DNA from: Bacillus methanolicus
GTDB lineage: Bacteria > Bacillota > Bacilli > Bacillales > Cytobacillaceae
NCBI RefSeq assembly: GCF_028888695.1
Contig: NZ_PNFF01000001.1
Location: forward strand, 2,117,501-2,181,500
Reading direction: 5' to 3'
Length of the DNA stretch: 64,000 nt
Below, in pieces: positions 48,675-58,574 of this stretch. Positions within the stretch are counted from its first letter, which is position 1. Every line of letters starts with the position of its first letter. A model generated the notes under the pieces. That model saw nothing but the letters and a program-made list of their open reading frames with translations. It did no database searches and was not told where the DNA came from. Made by a program: the position numbers and the translations under genes.

Positions 48675-49601
48675 TTGAGTAATGTTGTGTTGAAAAAAGA
48701 CAGATTAGAACTTGAGCAAATAAGAAAATACTATGAAAATTATTTAATAGAAAAAGTACCCCAGGGAGGGCTATTTTCTGCAAAAACCGCAAACTGTACC
48801 ATTACAGCCTATAAATCCGGAAAAATTATGTTTCAAGGAAATGGTGCGGAAGCGGAAGCGAAAAGATGGGGTGAAGTGGAACAGCCCGTTTCTTCAAATC
48901 CTGCCGTCGTTTCTGGAAACCTACCTTCTGAAATAAGCTCCATGTCTGTTATAGGCTCCGATGAGGTAGGCACCGGGGATTATTTTGGCCCGATTACAGT
49001 GGTTGCAGCTTATGTAAAAAAAGAAGATATTCCGCTTCTGAAAGACTTGGGTGTAAAGGATTCAAAACATTTATCAGATGAGAAGATCATTAATATTGCT
49101 AAACAGTTAATCAATATTGTCCCTCACAGCCTGTTGACTTTGCACAATGAAAAATATAATCAATTGCAGCAATCAGGGATGTCACAGGGGAAAATGAAAG
49201 CATTGCTGCATAATCAGGCGATCGGCCATGTTTTAAATAAAATTGCCCCTGAAAAGCCGGAAGCCATTCTCATCGACCAGTTTGTCAAAGAAGACATCTA
49301 TTTTCAGCATATTAAGAACCAGCCGGCCATACAGAGAGACCTGGTTTATTTCAGCACGAAGGCAGAGGGAATTCACGTCTCTGTCGCAGCTGCTTCCATC
49401 ATCGCACGCTATGCCTTTATCCGACACTTTGAAAAATTAAGCGAAGCTGCAGGGTTTACGCTCCCAAAAGGGGCAGGCCAACGGGTTGACGAGGCAGCAG
49501 CAAAGTTAATCAAAGGAAAAGGCCGGGAGTCACTTTCAAAATTTGTGAAACTCCATTTTGCAAATACGGAAAAGGCAATCCAATTGTCGAAAAAAATGTA
49601 A
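48675..49601 (+). CDS. rnhC: ribonuclease HIII
   Basis: A type 2 RNase H of 308 residues that cleaves RNA in RNA-DNA hybrids. An N-terminal TBP-like substrate-binding domain (about 1-85) precedes the catalytic domain, which opens GSDEVGTGDYFGPITVVAAYV with the acidic residues D and E, followed by VKDSKHLSD and LIDQFVKEDIYF. TTG at 48675 is chosen: it follows GAAGGAG and gives the B. subtilis length; the open frame starts at 48570. It stands alone on the plus strand, divergent from zapA. Confidence 0.95.
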   Translation: MSNVVLKKDRLELEQIRKYYENYLIEKVPQGGLFSAKTANCTITAYKSGKIMFQGNGAEAEAKRWGEVEQPVSSNPAVVSGNLPSEISSMSVIGSDEVGTGDYFGPITVVAAYVKKEDIPLLKDLGVKDSKHLSDEKIINIAKQLINIVPHSLLTLHNEKYNQLQQSGMSQGKMKALLHNQAIGHVLNKIAPEKPEAILIDQFVKEDIYFQHIKNQPAIQRDLVYFSTKAEGIHVSVAAASIIARYAFIRHFEKLSEAAGFTLPKGAGQRVDEAAAKLIKGKGRESLSKFVKLHFANTEKAIQLSKKM

Positions 49602-49621
49602 CTTTAGCACTTTAAAGCAGC

Positions 49622-49695
49622 GCGGGCCAGACCCTCAGTGCGTTAACGCGTTAACGTAGTGCGGGCCTGGCCCTCAATACATTAACGCATTAACA
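49622..49695. repeat. duplicated GGGYCTGGCCC/GTTAACGC repeat
   Basis: Two units of about 36 bases lie in tandem. The first is GCGGGCCAGACCCTCA followed by CGTTAACGCGTTAACG. The second is GCGGGCCTGGCCCTCA followed by ATTAACGCATTAAC. Each starts with an inverted GGGYC/GRCCC element like those at 5221, 16746 and 24145. Confidence 0.7.
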
Positions 49696-49729
49696 CATTG
49701 AAGTCCGGCTCTCATATAAAGCACGAATA

Positions 49730-49753
49730 GAGGCAGCCACAATTGGCTGCCTC
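49730..49753. terminator. bidirectional terminator between rnhC and pheT
   Basis: GAGGCAGCCA and TGGCTGCCTC pair perfectly with a 4-base loop, between two convergent genes. Both flanks are only moderately T-rich. Confidence 0.7.
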
Positions 49754-49759
49754 GTGTTA

Positions 49760-52174
49760 TTATCCGCGCAAAACGGCTCCTGCCTGTTCTTTCACTGCTT
49801 GTAATACTTTTTCATGTGCCTTGCTGACGTCCTCATCTGTCAACGTACGTTCCGGATCATAATATTTTAGAGAGAACGCAATCGATTTCTTTCCGGACTC
49901 CATATGCTCGCCTTCATAAAGGTCAAACACTTGAACTTCTTTCAGCAAACTTCCGCCTGCTTCTTTAATAATGTTTTTAAGCTCTCCTGCTGTTTTCTCT
50001 TTATCAACCACGAGCGCGATATCCCTTGTAATCGACGGGAAGCGTGGGATCGGTTCATAATGCAGCGGAGCAGTTTCAGCTTCTAAAATCATTTTTAACG
50101 ACAACTCAAATACATACGTTTCTTTTAAATCCATTTCTTTTTGAATGTTTGGATGAATTTGTCCAATAAATCCTGCTCTATTGCCTTTTAGATATACTTC
50201 TGCCGTTCTTCCCGGATGCATGCCTTCTACGTTCGCTTGGCGGAACTCAATGTCGTTTTCAAGGCCAAGACAAGCGAATAATCCTTCAAGAATTCCTTTC
50301 ATAACAAAGAAGTCAACCGGTTTCTTTTCCCCTTGCCAAGGATGAACATGCCACAATCCAGTTACAGCAGCTGCTGCATGCTCCCTTTCTTCCGGTAATT
50401 CGTCTGAACCGCTCGCTAAAAATACAGAGCCGATTTCATATAGAGCAACACTGTCAATCTGACGGGCGAGATTATATTTTAAAACTTCAAGAAGCTGCGG
50501 CACGATGCTTAACCGAAGCCTGCTTCTGTCTTCACTCATCGGCATTGCAAGCTTAATTGGCTCACGTTTTTCCAACGCGTATTGACCCGCTTTTTCTTCG
50601 CTCGTTAACGAATAAGTCACAGCCTGGTAAAGACCGGCACCTTCCAAGAAACGGCGGACAATCCGTCGTTTCTTTTGATAATCAGTAAGTTTACCAGGAG
50701 TGGAAGCACTAATAGGCAAAGTTTTTGGCAAGTTATCGTACCCGTATAATCTTGCAACTTCTTCGATCAAGTCTTCCTCAATCGTAATATCTCCGCGGCG
50801 GGTCGGTACGGTAACTGTAATCTGCTCATTATCTCTAGTCGTTTCAAATTGAAGGCGTGCAAAAATTTCCTCAACCTGTTCCATCGTTAAATCGGTGCCA
50901 AGCACTCTGTTGATTTTCTCCATCGTAACCGAGACGACAGCCGGTTTTATATGCAGATTGTCTGCTTCAACTGCTCCTTCCAGCACTTCGCCGCCGGCGT
51001 ATTTTACCATTAAATCAGCCGCTCTCTCTGCTGCCTCCCTTACTCTGTTTGGATCGACCCCTTTTTCAAACCGAGCGCTTGCTTCGCTTCGCAATCCGTG
51101 ATCCTTAGAAGCTTTTCTAACGGTTGCTCCATTGAAATAGGCGGACTCTAAGAGAACTGTTGTTGTATCAGCCTGCACTTCCGAATTTGCGCCGCCCATA
51201 ACTCCCGCAAGTGCAACCGGAACTGTTCCGTTTGTAATCACGAGGTGATCAGAAGTTAATTCCCGTTTTACACCATCAAGTGTTTCAATGATTTCCCCGT
51301 CTTTCGCACGGCGCACGAGTATTTCTTTCGAACCGAGGCGGTCATAATCGAATGCATGAAGCGGCTGGCCATACTCAAGCAAAATGTAATTCGTAATGTC
51401 GACTACATTATTATGAGGGCGGATTCCTGCAGCCATTAACCTTCCTTGCATCCATAATGGTGACGGGCCGATTTTTACATTTTTAATCACTTTTGCTACA
51501 TACAGTGGATTTTCTTCGACAGCCTCCACACTTACTTTTATATAATCGGATGCTTTCTCAGATGAAGGTTGAATTTCAATGGCAGGAAGTTTTACCTCTT
51601 TTCCTAAAATTGCCGCAACTTCATAAGCAACACCCAGCATGCTTAAACAGTCAGAGCGATTTGGAGTCAGACCGAGCTCAAGCACTTTGTCGTCTCGATT
51701 AAGAAGAGCTATTGCATCCTCCCCTACTTGAGCATCGTTCGGAAATACGAAAATTCCTTCAGCATATTCCTTTGCAACGAGTTTGCTTTCGATTCCAAGC
51801 TCCTGAAGGGAACAAATCATGCCATTTGATTCTTCTCCGCGCAGCTTTGCCCGCTTGATTTTAAAATTGCCCGGAAGCACGGCACCAACTTTGGCAACAG
51901 CCACTTTTTGGCCTTTGGCGACATTTGGCGCTCCACAAATAATTTGGACCGGGTCACCTTCGCCGATATCCACTAAACATTTACTTAATTTATCTGCATT
52001 CGGGTGCTGTTCCCGCTCCATTACATGGCCGACAACTACACCTTTTATGCCTTCGTTCAGCGTTTCAACACCTTCAACTTCAATGCCGCTTTTCGTGATT
52101 TTCTCAGCCAGTTCTTCTGCTGTAATTCCTGATAAATCCACATATTCCTGCAGCCATTTATATGATACGAACAT
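49760..52174 (-). CDS. pheT: phenylalanyl-tRNA synthetase beta subunit
   Basis: The large subunit of the alpha2-beta2 PheRS, 804 residues as in B. subtilis. In order: tRNA-binding EMAP-like domain ([25 protein letters not shown]), B3/B4 editing domain, B5 domain, a catalytic-like core ([30 protein letters not shown]), and a C-terminal FDX-anticodon-binding domain ([20 protein letters not shown]). It follows pheS by 21 bases and is controlled by the Phe T-box. Confidence 0.97.
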   Translation of the reverse strand: MFVSYKWLQEYVDLSGITAEELAEKITKSGIEVEGVETLNEGIKGVVVGHVMEREQHPNADKLSKCLVDIGEGDPVQIICGAPNVAKGQKVAVAKVGAVLPGNFKIKRAKLRGEESNGMICSLQELGIESKLVAKEYAEGIFVFPNDAQVGEDAIALLNRDDKVLELGLTPNRSDCLSMLGVAYEVAAILGKEVKLPAIEIQPSSEKASDYIKVSVEAVEENPLYVAKVIKNVKIGPSPLWMQGRLMAAGIRPHNNVVDITNYILLEYGQPLHAFDYDRLGSKEILVRRAKDGEIIETLDGVKRELTSDHLVITNGTVPVALAGVMGGANSEVQADTTTVLLESAYFNGATVRKASKDHGLRSEASARFEKGVDPNRVREAAERAADLMVKYAGGEVLEGAVEADNLHIKPAVVSVTMEKINRVLGTDLTMEQVEEIFARLQFETTRDNEQITVTVPTRRGDITIEEDLIEEVARLYGYDNLPKTLPISASTPGKLTDYQKKRRIVRRFLEGAGLYQAVTYSLTSEEKAGQYALEKREPIKLAMPMSEDRSRLRLSIVPQLLEVLKYNLARQIDSVALYEIGSVFLASGSDELPEEREHAAAAVTGLWHVHPWQGEKKPVDFFVMKGILEGLFACLGLENDIEFRQANVEGMHPGRTAEVYLKGNRAGFIGQIHPNIQKEMDLKETYVFELSLKMILEAETAPLHYEPIPRFPSITRDIALVVDKEKTAGELKNIIKEAGGSLLKEVQVFDLYEGEHMESGKKSIAFSLKYYDPERTLTDEDVSKAHEKVLQAVKEQAGAVLRG

Positions 52175-52195
52175 GTCTAATCCTCCTGTTTCAAT

Positions 52196-53233
52196 TTATT
52201 CAATAACTGAAAATTGCTTTAAGAAACGAATATCATTCGTGTAAAAATGGCGAATATCATCAATGCCGTATTTAAGCATCGCAATTCGTTCAGGTCCCAT
52301 TCCAAATGCAAATCCGGTATATTTTTTCGAATCAAACCCAGCCATTTCAAGAACATTCGGATGAACCATTCCTGCTCCTAGAATTTCAATCCAGCCTGTT
52401 CCTTTACAAACGCTGCAGCCTTTGCCGCTGCATATTTTACAAGAGATATCCATTTCTACAGAAGGTTCAGTAAAAGGAAAGAAACTCGGACGCAAACGAA
52501 TTTCGCGGTCTTCGCCAAACATCTTTTTCGCGAATACTTCAAGCGTTCCTTTTAAATCGCTCATTCTGATGTTTTCATCAACAACAAGCCCTTCGATCTG
52601 CATAAATTGGTGGGAGTGGGTAGCATCGTCATTATCCCTCCGATACACTTTACCTGGACAAATAATTTTTACCGGTCCTTTGCCTTGATGTTTTTCCAGT
52701 GTCCGGGCCTGAACAGGTGATGTGTGGGTCCGCAGCAAAATTTCTTCGGTAATATAGAAAGAATCTTGCATATCACGAGCAGGATGCCCTTTCGGGAGAT
52801 TCAAAGCTTCAAAGTTATAGTAGTCTTTTTCCACTTCAGGACCTTCTGCAACGGCATAACCCATGCCGATAAATAAATCTTCGATCTCTTCAATAATCCT
52901 TGTTAACGGATGATGGTTGCCGATTTTAACAGGCCGGCCGGGAAGTGTTACATCTATCGATTCTGAAGCAAGTTTTTGCTGGATCGCCGCTTCTTCAAGG
53001 GACTTTTGTTTGCTCTCAATCGCGGAACTGATTGAATCACGCACCTCATTTGCGAGAGCCCCCATCACCGGCCGCTCTTCGGCTGATAATTTGCCCATTC
53101 CTTTAAGAACTTCCGTGATCGGGCCTTTTTTTCCTAGATAAGATACACGAATTTCATTTAACTCTTTCAGGTCAGAAGCTTTCTCGACTTTCGCCAGTGC
53201 TTCTTTCTGCAATTCTTTTAACCGCTCTTGCAT
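52196..53233 (-). CDS. pheS: phenylalanyl-tRNA synthetase alpha subunit
   Basis: The catalytic subunit, 345 residues. An N-terminal coiled coil (about 1-85) leads into the class II core: motif 2 around [10 protein letters not shown] and [38 protein letters not shown], and motif 3 [17 protein letters not shown] at 53233 is chosen because it follows AAAGGAGG and starts [13 protein letters not shown]; the longer open frame to 53347 lies in the T-box leader. Confidence 0.97.
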   Translation of the reverse strand: MQERLKELQKEALAKVEKASDLKELNEIRVSYLGKKGPITEVLKGMGKLSAEERPVMGALANEVRDSISSAIESKQKSLEEAAIQQKLASESIDVTLPGRPVKIGNHHPLTRIIEEIEDLFIGMGYAVAEGPEVEKDYYNFEALNLPKGHPARDMQDSFYITEEILLRTHTSPVQARTLEKHQGKGPVKIICPGKVYRRDNDDATHSHQFMQIEGLVVDENIRMSDLKGTLEVFAKKMFGEDREIRLRPSFFPFTEPSVEMDISCKICSGKGCSVCKGTGWIEILGAGMVHPNVLEMAGFDSKKYTGFAFGMGPERIAMLKYGIDDIRHFYTNDIRFLKQFSVIE

Positions 53234-53273
53234 CAAAATTTCCTCCTTTTTACTGTTAGCGTTTTTCCACCAT

Positions 53274-53555
53274 ATAAAAAACCTCGCTCCCAATAAAGGG
53301 ACGAGGTTCAGGATTCGCGGTACCACCCTTCTTAACACGCTTAGCAAAATAACAGCTACAGCGTGTTCGCTTCATTCAGATAACGGCATATGCCGGTGCA
53401 TCTTTACATTCCTTTTTGGAATGGTCCCGATGCCAACTCCGGAGGTGAACTTCACTTTTTCTTCCCATAAAAATGCTTCCAGTCTAGGCATTTCCTCCCT
53501 GAATGGTGAGAAAAAGCTACTTTTCTCCATCATCGTTTTTATGTATGCATTTTTG
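53274..53555 (-). promoter_or_regulatory. T-box riboswitch (phenylalanine specifier TTC) of pheST
   Basis: The minus strand shows the T-box AAGGGTGGTACCGCG (53316-53330) and, in Stem I, GAAGTTCACCTCCGGAG with TTC (Phe) at 53449-53447. The terminator is AACCTCGTCCC / GGGAGCGAGGTT followed by TTTTATA (53274-53309). Confidence 0.95.
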
Positions 53556-53561
53556 CTGTCT

Positions 53562-53590
53562 ATTATAGTATATTCTTGTCATTGTTTCAA
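53562..53590 (-). promoter_or_regulatory. sigma-A promoter of pheST
   Basis: The minus strand reads TTGAAA, 17 bases, TATAAT, immediately upstream of the T-box leader. Confidence 0.8.
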
Positions 53591-53618
53591 ACGGTTTTGA
53601 AAAATATTGTGCCCACTT

Positions 53619-54371
53619 TTATCCCCGCAAATAATACAGCAATATTCCCGTTGCAACAGCAACGTTTAGCGATTCGCTTTTTCCGTGGATCGGGATAAAA
53701 AGATTTTCGTCAGTTTTTGTTAATAATTCTTTATTTACACCGCTTCCTTCGTTCCCGACAAGTAACCCAAACGATCCTGCCGGTTTGACTTCCGTGTAGA
53801 CTCTAGCATTGTCGAGGGCTGTTCCATAGACAGGGATCTTCTCTTGATGAAGCCTTTCTATCCACTCAAACAAATCCCCTCTTACAACAGGAAGGTGAAA
53901 ATGGCTCCCCTGCGCGGAACGAAGAACTTTAGAATTATAAATATCAACACTGCCGTTACCGACAATGACTGCGTCTACTCCTGCAGCATCCGCTGTTCTG
54001 ATCATTGTCCCTAAATTTCCAGGATCCTGGACAGCATCTATTAGCAGAAACCTTTTCCCTTTAACTTGATCTTGATCAATTTTTACTTGGCGGCACACGG
54101 CTAAGACACCTTGAGGAGTTTCTGTTTCCGTCAAGGTGTTGAAAATTTCATCTGTCACCATGGTGACTGGAATCGAACCGTAATTCAAGCGTGACAGTAA
54201 TTCCGCCTTTTCGTTCATTATTAAATTTACTACGCTTCCGGCTTTTAAGGCCTCTTCAACGAGATGGTGGCCTTCGACAAGAAATGTTCCTGTCTTGTCC
54301 CGCTCTTTTTTTGTTAAAAGCTTTTTCCATTGCTTCACTTGCGGATTTTGAACTGAGTGAATGTGTTTCAA
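53619..54371 (-). CDS. ysgA: SpoU-family RNA 2'-O-methyltransferase YsgA
   Basis: A TrmH/SpoU methyltransferase of 250 residues. The N-terminal substrate-binding domain includes KKERDKTGTFLVEGHHLVEEALKAG. The knotted SPOUT domain has the three motifs: LIDAVQDPGNLGTMIRTADAAG, FGLLVGNEGSGVNKEL and IPIHGKSESLNVAVATGILLYY. The start is TTG at 54371. Position next to pheS and sspI matches B. subtilis ysgA. The target is probably rRNA; the exact nucleotide is not known. Confidence 0.92.
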   Translation of the reverse strand: MKHIHSVQNPQVKQWKKLLTKKERDKTGTFLVEGHHLVEEALKAGSVVNLIMNEKAELLSRLNYGSIPVTMVTDEIFNTLTETETPQGVLAVCRQVKIDQDQVKGKRFLLIDAVQDPGNLGTMIRTADAAGVDAVIVGNGSVDIYNSKVLRSAQGSHFHLPVVRGDLFEWIERLHQEKIPVYGTALDNARVYTEVKPAGSFGLLVGNEGSGVNKELLTKTDENLFIPIHGKSESLNVAVATGILLYYLRG

Positions 54372-54426
54372 ACACTGTCTCTCCTTTTTTCGAAATCAGT
54401 TCCCTTATTATAACTTAACTGCTTTA

Positions 54427-54433
54427 CATATTA
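54427..54433 (+). promoter_or_regulatory. candidate sigma-G -10 of sspI
   Basis: CATATTA fits the sigma-G -10 form CATnnTA, about 55 bases before the sspI ATG. The -35 is unclear. sspI is forespore-expressed in B. subtilis. Confidence 0.3.
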
Positions 54434-54488
54434 AATTCAAAAATAGAAAGGATAATAACGATAGGAATTTTGAAAGGAGCGGGAAAAA

Positions 54489-54695
54489 ATGAATTTAAAT
54501 TTGCGGAAAGCCATTATCCAAAATGTTTCCGGCAACTCACAAGACGAATTAAGAGAAACGATTGTTGACGCCATCAACACCGGAGAAGAAAAAATGCTGC
54601 CGGGTCTCGGCGTACTTTTTGAAGTAATCTGGAAAAATTCCTCTGAACAAGATCGCCAGGAGATGCTGCAAACGTTGGAAAGCGGTTTGAAATAA
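54489..54695 (+). CDS. sspI: small acid-soluble spore protein SspI
   Basis: A minor SASP of 68 residues, very similar to B. subtilis SspI. The conserved core is [37 protein letters not shown] and the C-terminal [10 protein letters not shown]. It is made in the forespore. The ATG at 54489 follows GAAAGGAG. It lies divergent from ysgA and convergent with ysdC, sharing a strong terminator. Confidence 0.95.
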   Translation: MNLNLRKAIIQNVSGNSQDELRETIVDAINTGEEKMLPGLGVLFEVIWKNSSEQDRQEMLQTLESGLK

Positions 54696-54735
54696 GAAAT
54701 AATAAAACTCCTTTATTTAATTGTACGCATAGGAA

Positions 54736-54758
54736 ACCCCCGGCCTTTCGCCGGGGGT
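54736..54758. terminator. bidirectional terminator between sspI and ysdC
   Basis: ACCCCCGGC and GCCGGGGGT form a perfect GC-rich stem with a 5-base loop. CTGTCTTTTTATTC follows on the plus strand. Confidence 0.85.
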
Positions 54759-54767
54759 CCTGTCTTT

Positions 54768-55853
54768 TTATTCAAATGTAATTTTCTCAACCGTCTCTTT
54801 ATCAAGACGTTTGATCACTTCAACGATCAATTTGACTGCATTCTCATAATCATCGCGATGAAGGATTGCAGCATGTGAATGGATGTAACGGGTCGGAATT
54901 GTAATCGATAATGACGGCACACCTCTATGAGTGAGATGAATAGCACCGGAATCGGTACCACCGCCGGCCATTGAGTCAAATTGATAAGGAATGTTGAGTT
55001 CATCAGCAGTATCGGTTACAAAGTCGCGAAGACCTTTATGAGAGACGATGCTAGCATCATAAAGAATTATCTGCGGGCCTTTCCCCAATTTGCTTAATGA
55101 TTCTTTTTCAGAAATGCCCGGAGTGTCTCCGGCAATCCCAACGTCTACTCCAAAAGCAATGTCCGGCTCAATCTTTTGGGCAGAAGTGCGGGCGCCGCGT
55201 AAACCGACTTCTTCTTGAACCGTTCCAACTCCATAAACGACGTTTGGATGATCCACGTCTTTTAATTGTTTCAGCACATCGATCGCAATCGCACAGCCGA
55301 TGCGGTTATCCCATGCTTTAGCAAGAAGCATTTTCTCATTATTCATAACAGTGAACTCAAAATATGGAACGGCCATGTCCCCTGGGCGTACGCCCCATTC
55401 CATTGCTTCATCACGGCTTGAAGCTCCAATATCAATAAACATGTCTTTTATTTCTACCGGTTTTTTTCTCGCTTCCGGAGGAAGAATATGGGGAGGCTTT
55501 GAACCGATTACACCGGTGATGTCTCCTTTACGGGTCACGATTGTCACCCGTTGGGCAAGCATTACTTGAGACCACCAGCCTCCGACAGTTTGAAAGCGCA
55601 AAAATCCTTTGTCATCAATGTGGGTGATCATGAAACCGACTTCATCTAAATGGCCGGCAACCATAATTTTAGGTCCTCTGTCTTTTCCAACCTTCTTCGC
55701 TATTAAACTTCCCAGCCCATCGGTTGTTACTTCATCTGCATAAGGAGCTATGTATTTTTTCATAACTTCGCGTACTTCGCGCTCGTTGCCGGGAATGCCT
55801 TTCGCATCGGTTAAATCTTTCAGCATTGTTAACGTTTCATCAAATTTGGCCAT
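54768..55853 (-). CDS. ysdC: M42-family aminopeptidase/endoglucanase-like protein YsdC
   Basis: A dinuclear metallo-aminopeptidase of 361 residues in the M42 family. Metal and catalytic motifs are present: [60 protein letters not shown] and [36 protein letters not shown]. The annotation endoglucanase used for some members is historical; peptide trimming is more likely. Cytoplasmic; no signal peptide. Position matches B. subtilis ysdC. Confidence 0.93.
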   Translation of the reverse strand: MAKFDETLTMLKDLTDAKGIPGNEREVREVMKKYIAPYADEVTTDGLGSLIAKKVGKDRGPKIMVAGHLDEVGFMITHIDDKGFLRFQTVGGWWSQVMLAQRVTIVTRKGDITGVIGSKPPHILPPEARKKPVEIKDMFIDIGASSRDEAMEWGVRPGDMAVPYFEFTVMNNEKMLLAKAWDNRIGCAIAIDVLKQLKDVDHPNVVYGVGTVQEEVGLRGARTSAQKIEPDIAFGVDVGIAGDTPGISEKESLSKLGKGPQIILYDASIVSHKGLRDFVTDTADELNIPYQFDSMAGGGTDSGAIHLTHRGVPSLSITIPTRYIHSHAAILHRDDYENAVKLIVEVIKRLDKETVEKITFE

Positions 55854-55924
55854 AATTTCGCTCCCTTAATATGTATTTTCCTATCATTATACAAGAAGCT
55901 TTTGAAAAGCAACAAAAAATTCTG

Positions 55925-56413
55925 CTAATATCCTTGTCGCTGTCTTTCATAATTTACTTCATTTTTTTCAATATATGCTTGTTCAATTTGCGCCGGTGTA
56001 AAACCAAGAAGATTTGCAAGTTCTAAATAACCTCGAAACATTAATTGATAATGATGAATGGTACGAAATTGTTTAAAATTAACAATTAATTGATAAACTC
56101 GTAAAAACTGTTCATTTAGAGAGGTTGTTGTCTTTGATTGCGGCAATTCAATTTCTTGTTCAAAACCGCAATCGATCCCGAGAGATAGGATAAAATGGAT
56201 CCCGTCTACAAACTCTTCTAAAACGATTTTGTGAGGAGACGACGGTTTTACACTCCAAAACTTAAAACAGCGTGTCTCGTTTGCCAATTCTCCCAATTCA
56301 ACAAGAAGAGCAAGCACTTTCCGGTCAAATAAATTCTCATCCAATAATTGATGCTTACTTTCAATATGCCGATCTAAAGCTTTTTGCATTTCAAATAGTT
56401 TATGGAAATCCAT
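55925..56413 (-). CDS. dimeric dUTP diphosphatase (dUTPase_2 family)
   Basis: An all-alpha MazG-like dUTPase of 162 residues, unrelated to the trimeric Dut. The Mg-binding motifs are LLVELGELANETRCFKFW and LEEFVDGIHFILSLG, with YIEKNEVNYERQRQGY at the C-terminus. It hydrolyses dUTP (and dUDP) to dUMP, keeping uracil out of DNA. ATG at 56413 follows AAAGGG; a TTG 18 bases upstream is also open. B. subtilis has no equivalent between ysdB and ysdC. Confidence 0.85.
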   Translation of the reverse strand: MDFHKLFEMQKALDRHIESKHQLLDENLFDRKVLALLVELGELANETRCFKFWSVKPSSPHKIVLEEFVDGIHFILSLGIDCGFEQEIELPQSKTTTSLNEQFLRVYQLIVNFKQFRTIHHYQLMFRGYLELANLLGFTPAQIEQAYIEKNEVNYERQRQGY

Positions 56414-56474
56414 CCTTTGAAACCCTTTCAAGATTATTTTTGTATAAGAAAATTATATCAAATTACAAAAATGA

Positions 56475-56500
56475 TGAAACTTTTTTAAAGTTTATTCGTA
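56475..56500 (+). promoter_or_regulatory. sigma-W promoter of ysdB
   Basis: TGAAAC, exactly 16 bases, CGTA: an exact match to the sigma-W consensus. B. subtilis ysdB is a known sigma-W gene. Confidence 0.88.
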
Positions 56501-56532
56501 AATAAAAAAAAATTTCATTGGAGGAGCATGTA

Positions 56533-56937
56533 ATGATGTGGATGCTGCGCTTCCTATTATTTGTACTTATCATTTTTGCCGTTTATAGCATGATTAAATA
56601 TTTATTAAACCCGAAGCGAAAGCTGGAACTTGCCCATGAGCAAAAACGTTTTTATTTTTTTGATGACCAGAATAATGTTCATAAAAATTTTTTGCTTACC
56701 TATAAAGGTGTATTATTTGAAGGAGAAAAATACTTGGGAACAACAGAAAATGCCTTTGAGGTTGTGTCCATCTTTATATGGCCGCGGAGCACTGCTGCAC
56801 TAAAAGGTTTGGTTAGAGATGACTTTCTCTTCATTGAAAAAAAGATACGTGAGCACTATTCTAGTGCAAAAATTGATTGGAAAAGTCCTGTAAAAGAACT
56901 TTTGGAAAAAAGCCATCTTCCTGAAAATCCTAAATAA
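56533..56937 (+). CDS. ysdB: sigma-W-controlled protein YsdB
   Basis: A protein of 134 residues with one N-terminal membrane helix (MLRFLLFVLIIFAVYSMIKYLL) and a soluble domain (KRFYFFDDQNNVHKNFLLTYKGVLFEGEKYLG...), matching B. subtilis YsdB in layout and place. ATG at 56533 is chosen, eight bases after GGAGG; the TTG at 56518 lies on the ribosome site. Its sigma-W promoter ties it to the cell-envelope stress response. The molecular function is unknown. Confidence 0.88.
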   Translation: MMWMLRFLLFVLIIFAVYSMIKYLLNPKRKLELAHEQKRFYFFDDQNNVHKNFLLTYKGVLFEGEKYLGTTENAFEVVSIFIWPRSTAALKGLVRDDFLFIEKKIREHYSSAKIDWKSPVKELLEKSHLPENPK

Positions 56938-56942
56938 ACAAC

Positions 56943-56989
56943 AAAAGGTAAACAACGTTCGAAATGAACCCGAACGTTGTTTACCTTTT
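56943..56989. terminator. bidirectional terminator with 19-bp perfect stem
   Basis: AAAAGGTAAACAACGTTCG and CGAACGTTGTTTACCTTTT pair perfectly around a 9-base loop between the convergent ysdB and VTT-protein genes. It reaches into the latter's stop codon. Confidence 0.9.
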
Positions 56990-57560
56990 ATGCCGTAGCT
57001 TTAAAAAATTCCCCCCATTTAATATCCGTCACCCTTTCACGTAAAATATATACAAGAACGGAAAGGGCAAAGAGAATCACAATCATCATCGAAGGGGTAA
57101 AGCGGCTGACAAATTCCCCAAATACTGTGTAAAAAAACGCAGGAGGAAAGTTTGTGAACCATGAACTTCTCATATACTCTTTGAACGATTTCGATCTTTC
57201 AACCAAACAAAAGCTTAATAAATGATAATGAACAAATGGGATCAACCGTAATACAGCGATTTGTCCTACGGTCAGATTGCGATATTCTCCAAACCAGCGC
57301 TTTTTAATAGTTGATAGCTTTTGATGGGTTTTCGGCATTTTGTTAATAAAGAAGTAAAAAAATAAACTTGTAAACATTAATCCGACAAGCGAGAAAATCG
57401 TTCCCCAGATCGTTCCAAACAGTGCGCCTCCAGCTATACAAACAACAGCTACCGGTATGAATAAAAACTGCCTTAATAAATGAAAAAGGATAAATGCTAC
57501 AGGTGCGAAAACTCCCCCGGCTTCAATCATAATAAAAAGGATGGAGCATTTATCGTCCAT
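56988..57560 (-). CDS. TVP38/TMEM64 (VTT-domain) membrane protein
   Basis: A membrane protein of 190 residues with about five helices and the VTT/DedA-like domain: IPVAVVCIAGGALFGTIWGTIFSLVGL and the downstream ...VGQIAVLRLIPFVHYHLLSFCLV, the usual positions of the family's glycine-rich and arginine motifs. Relatives are implicated in lipid scrambling or undecaprenyl-phosphate recycling. It is not part of the B. subtilis ysd order I recall. ATG at 57560 follows AGGTGG. Confidence 0.75.
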   Translation of the reverse strand: MDDKCSILFIMIEAGGVFAPVAFILFHLLRQFLFIPVAVVCIAGGALFGTIWGTIFSLVGLMFTSLFFYFFINKMPKTHQKLSTIKKRWFGEYRNLTVGQIAVLRLIPFVHYHLLSFCLVERSKSFKEYMRSSWFTNFPPAFFYTVFGEFVSRFTPSMMIVILFALSVLVYILRERVTDIKWGEFFKATA

Positions 57561-57622
57561 ACTGCCACCTACCTTCGCTGTTTCACATGATGTTATTACA
57601 GCTTATAGAAGCGTACGGGCTG

Positions 57623-57895
57623 TTATGACAAAAGCGCCAAAAAATAAACAATAAATATTCCTTGTAAAAGAGCAAGAACCGGAAATCCAAGTTTAAATGA
57701 CAGGTGTTTTGTTTTATGCCTGTAAATCCGCATTCCCATTGTCATTCCAATTGCTCCCCCAAGGAAAGCGATTGCCCATAATGTGTTTTCACTGATACGA
57801 TATTGTTTATGCTTTGCTCTCATTTTATCGATACGCATGAGCAAAAGTCCGATTATGTTCACAGAAGCAAATGCCCAAAATATGAATTTCTCCAT
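57623..57895 (-). CDS. ysdA: DUF1294 membrane protein YsdA
   Basis: A membrane protein of 90 residues of the DUF1294 family, placed directly after rplT as in B. subtilis. Typical features are the N-terminal helix FIFWAFASVNIIGLLLMRIDKMRAKHKQYRISENTLW, then LGGAIGMTMGMRIYRHKTKHLSFKLGFP and a last helix. The function is unknown. It follows the rplT terminator, so it may be expressed partly by read-through. Confidence 0.85.
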   Translation of the reverse strand: MEKFIFWAFASVNIIGLLLMRIDKMRAKHKQYRISENTLWAIAFLGGAIGMTMGMRIYRHKTKHLSFKLGFPVLALLQGIFIVYFLALLS

Positions 57896-57915
57896 GGCTA
57901 CGGCTCTCCTTGCTT

Positions 57916-57954
57916 AAATATGTAAACAGCCATCCTCCACATAGAGAATGGCTG
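57916..57954 (-). terminator. terminator of infC-rpmI-rplT
   Basis: CAGCCAT and ATGGCTG arms with a 14-base loop are followed by TTTACATATTT on the minus strand, just after rplT. Confidence 0.75.
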
Positions 57955-57966
57955 CTATCGAAATAA

Positions 57967-58326
57967 TTATTTGTTAAATTGCTGTTTCGCGACATTTGCT
58001 AATTCAGCAAACGCTTTTTCGTCAGAAACGGCTAAATCTGCAAGCATTTTGCGGTTCACTTCAATACCTGCAAGCTTTAAGCCATGCATTAAACGGCTGT
58101 AAGAAAGACCGTTCATACGGGCAGCTGCGTTGATACGAGTGATCCAAAGTTTGCGGAAGTCGCGCTTTTTCTGGCGACGGTCGCGATATGCATACATTAA
58201 AGATTTCATTACTTGCTGATTAGCAACTCTATATAATGTATGTTTAGAACCGTAATACCCTTTAGCTAATTTTAGAATTTTTTTACGACGTCTGCGAGTA
58301 ACTGTACCGCCTTTTACACGTGGCAT
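57967..58326 (-). CDS. rplT: 50S ribosomal protein L20
   Basis: L20, needed for early 50S assembly, 119 residues. The basic N-terminal extension [25 protein letters not shown] and the conserved [23 protein letters not shown] are present. In Bacillaceae L20 also represses its own operon by binding the leader RNA upstream of infC, which is visible at 59152-59296. It lies 31 bases after rpmI. Confidence 0.98.
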   Translation of the reverse strand: MPRVKGGTVTRRRRKKILKLAKGYYGSKHTLYRVANQQVMKSLMYAYRDRRQKKRDFRKLWITRINAAARMNGLSYSRLMHGLKLAGIEVNRKMLADLAVSDEKAFAELANVAKQQFNK

Positions 58327-58357
58327 GTGATTTCCCTCCTAGATAAATCTTTCGAGA

Positions 58358-58558
58358 TTACTTGATGTTGTCTAATAAGTGACGAATGCGTTTGAAATCG
58401 CCTTTAGAAACAAGCGCTGCTTTACGAAGTTTACGTTTTTGTTTAGTCGTTTTATTAGCAAATAAGTGGCTTGTAAATGCGTGTGAACGTTTTAGTTTAC
58501 CAGATCCAGTTTTCTTGAAACGCTTGGCAGCGCCGCGGTGAGTTTTCATTTTTGGCAT
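58358..58558 (-). CDS. rpmI: 50S ribosomal protein L35
   Basis: L35, 66 residues, the full family length. The signature [26 protein letters not shown] opens the protein, with [20 protein letters not shown] after it. Second gene of infC-rpmI-rplT, 16 bases after infC. Regulated with the operon through the L20 leader. Confidence 0.98.
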   Translation of the reverse strand: MPKMKTHRGAAKRFKKTGSGKLKRSHAFTSHLFANKTTKQKRKLRKAALVSKGDFKRIRHLLDNIK

Positions 58559-58574
58559 TTGGTATTCCTCCTTG

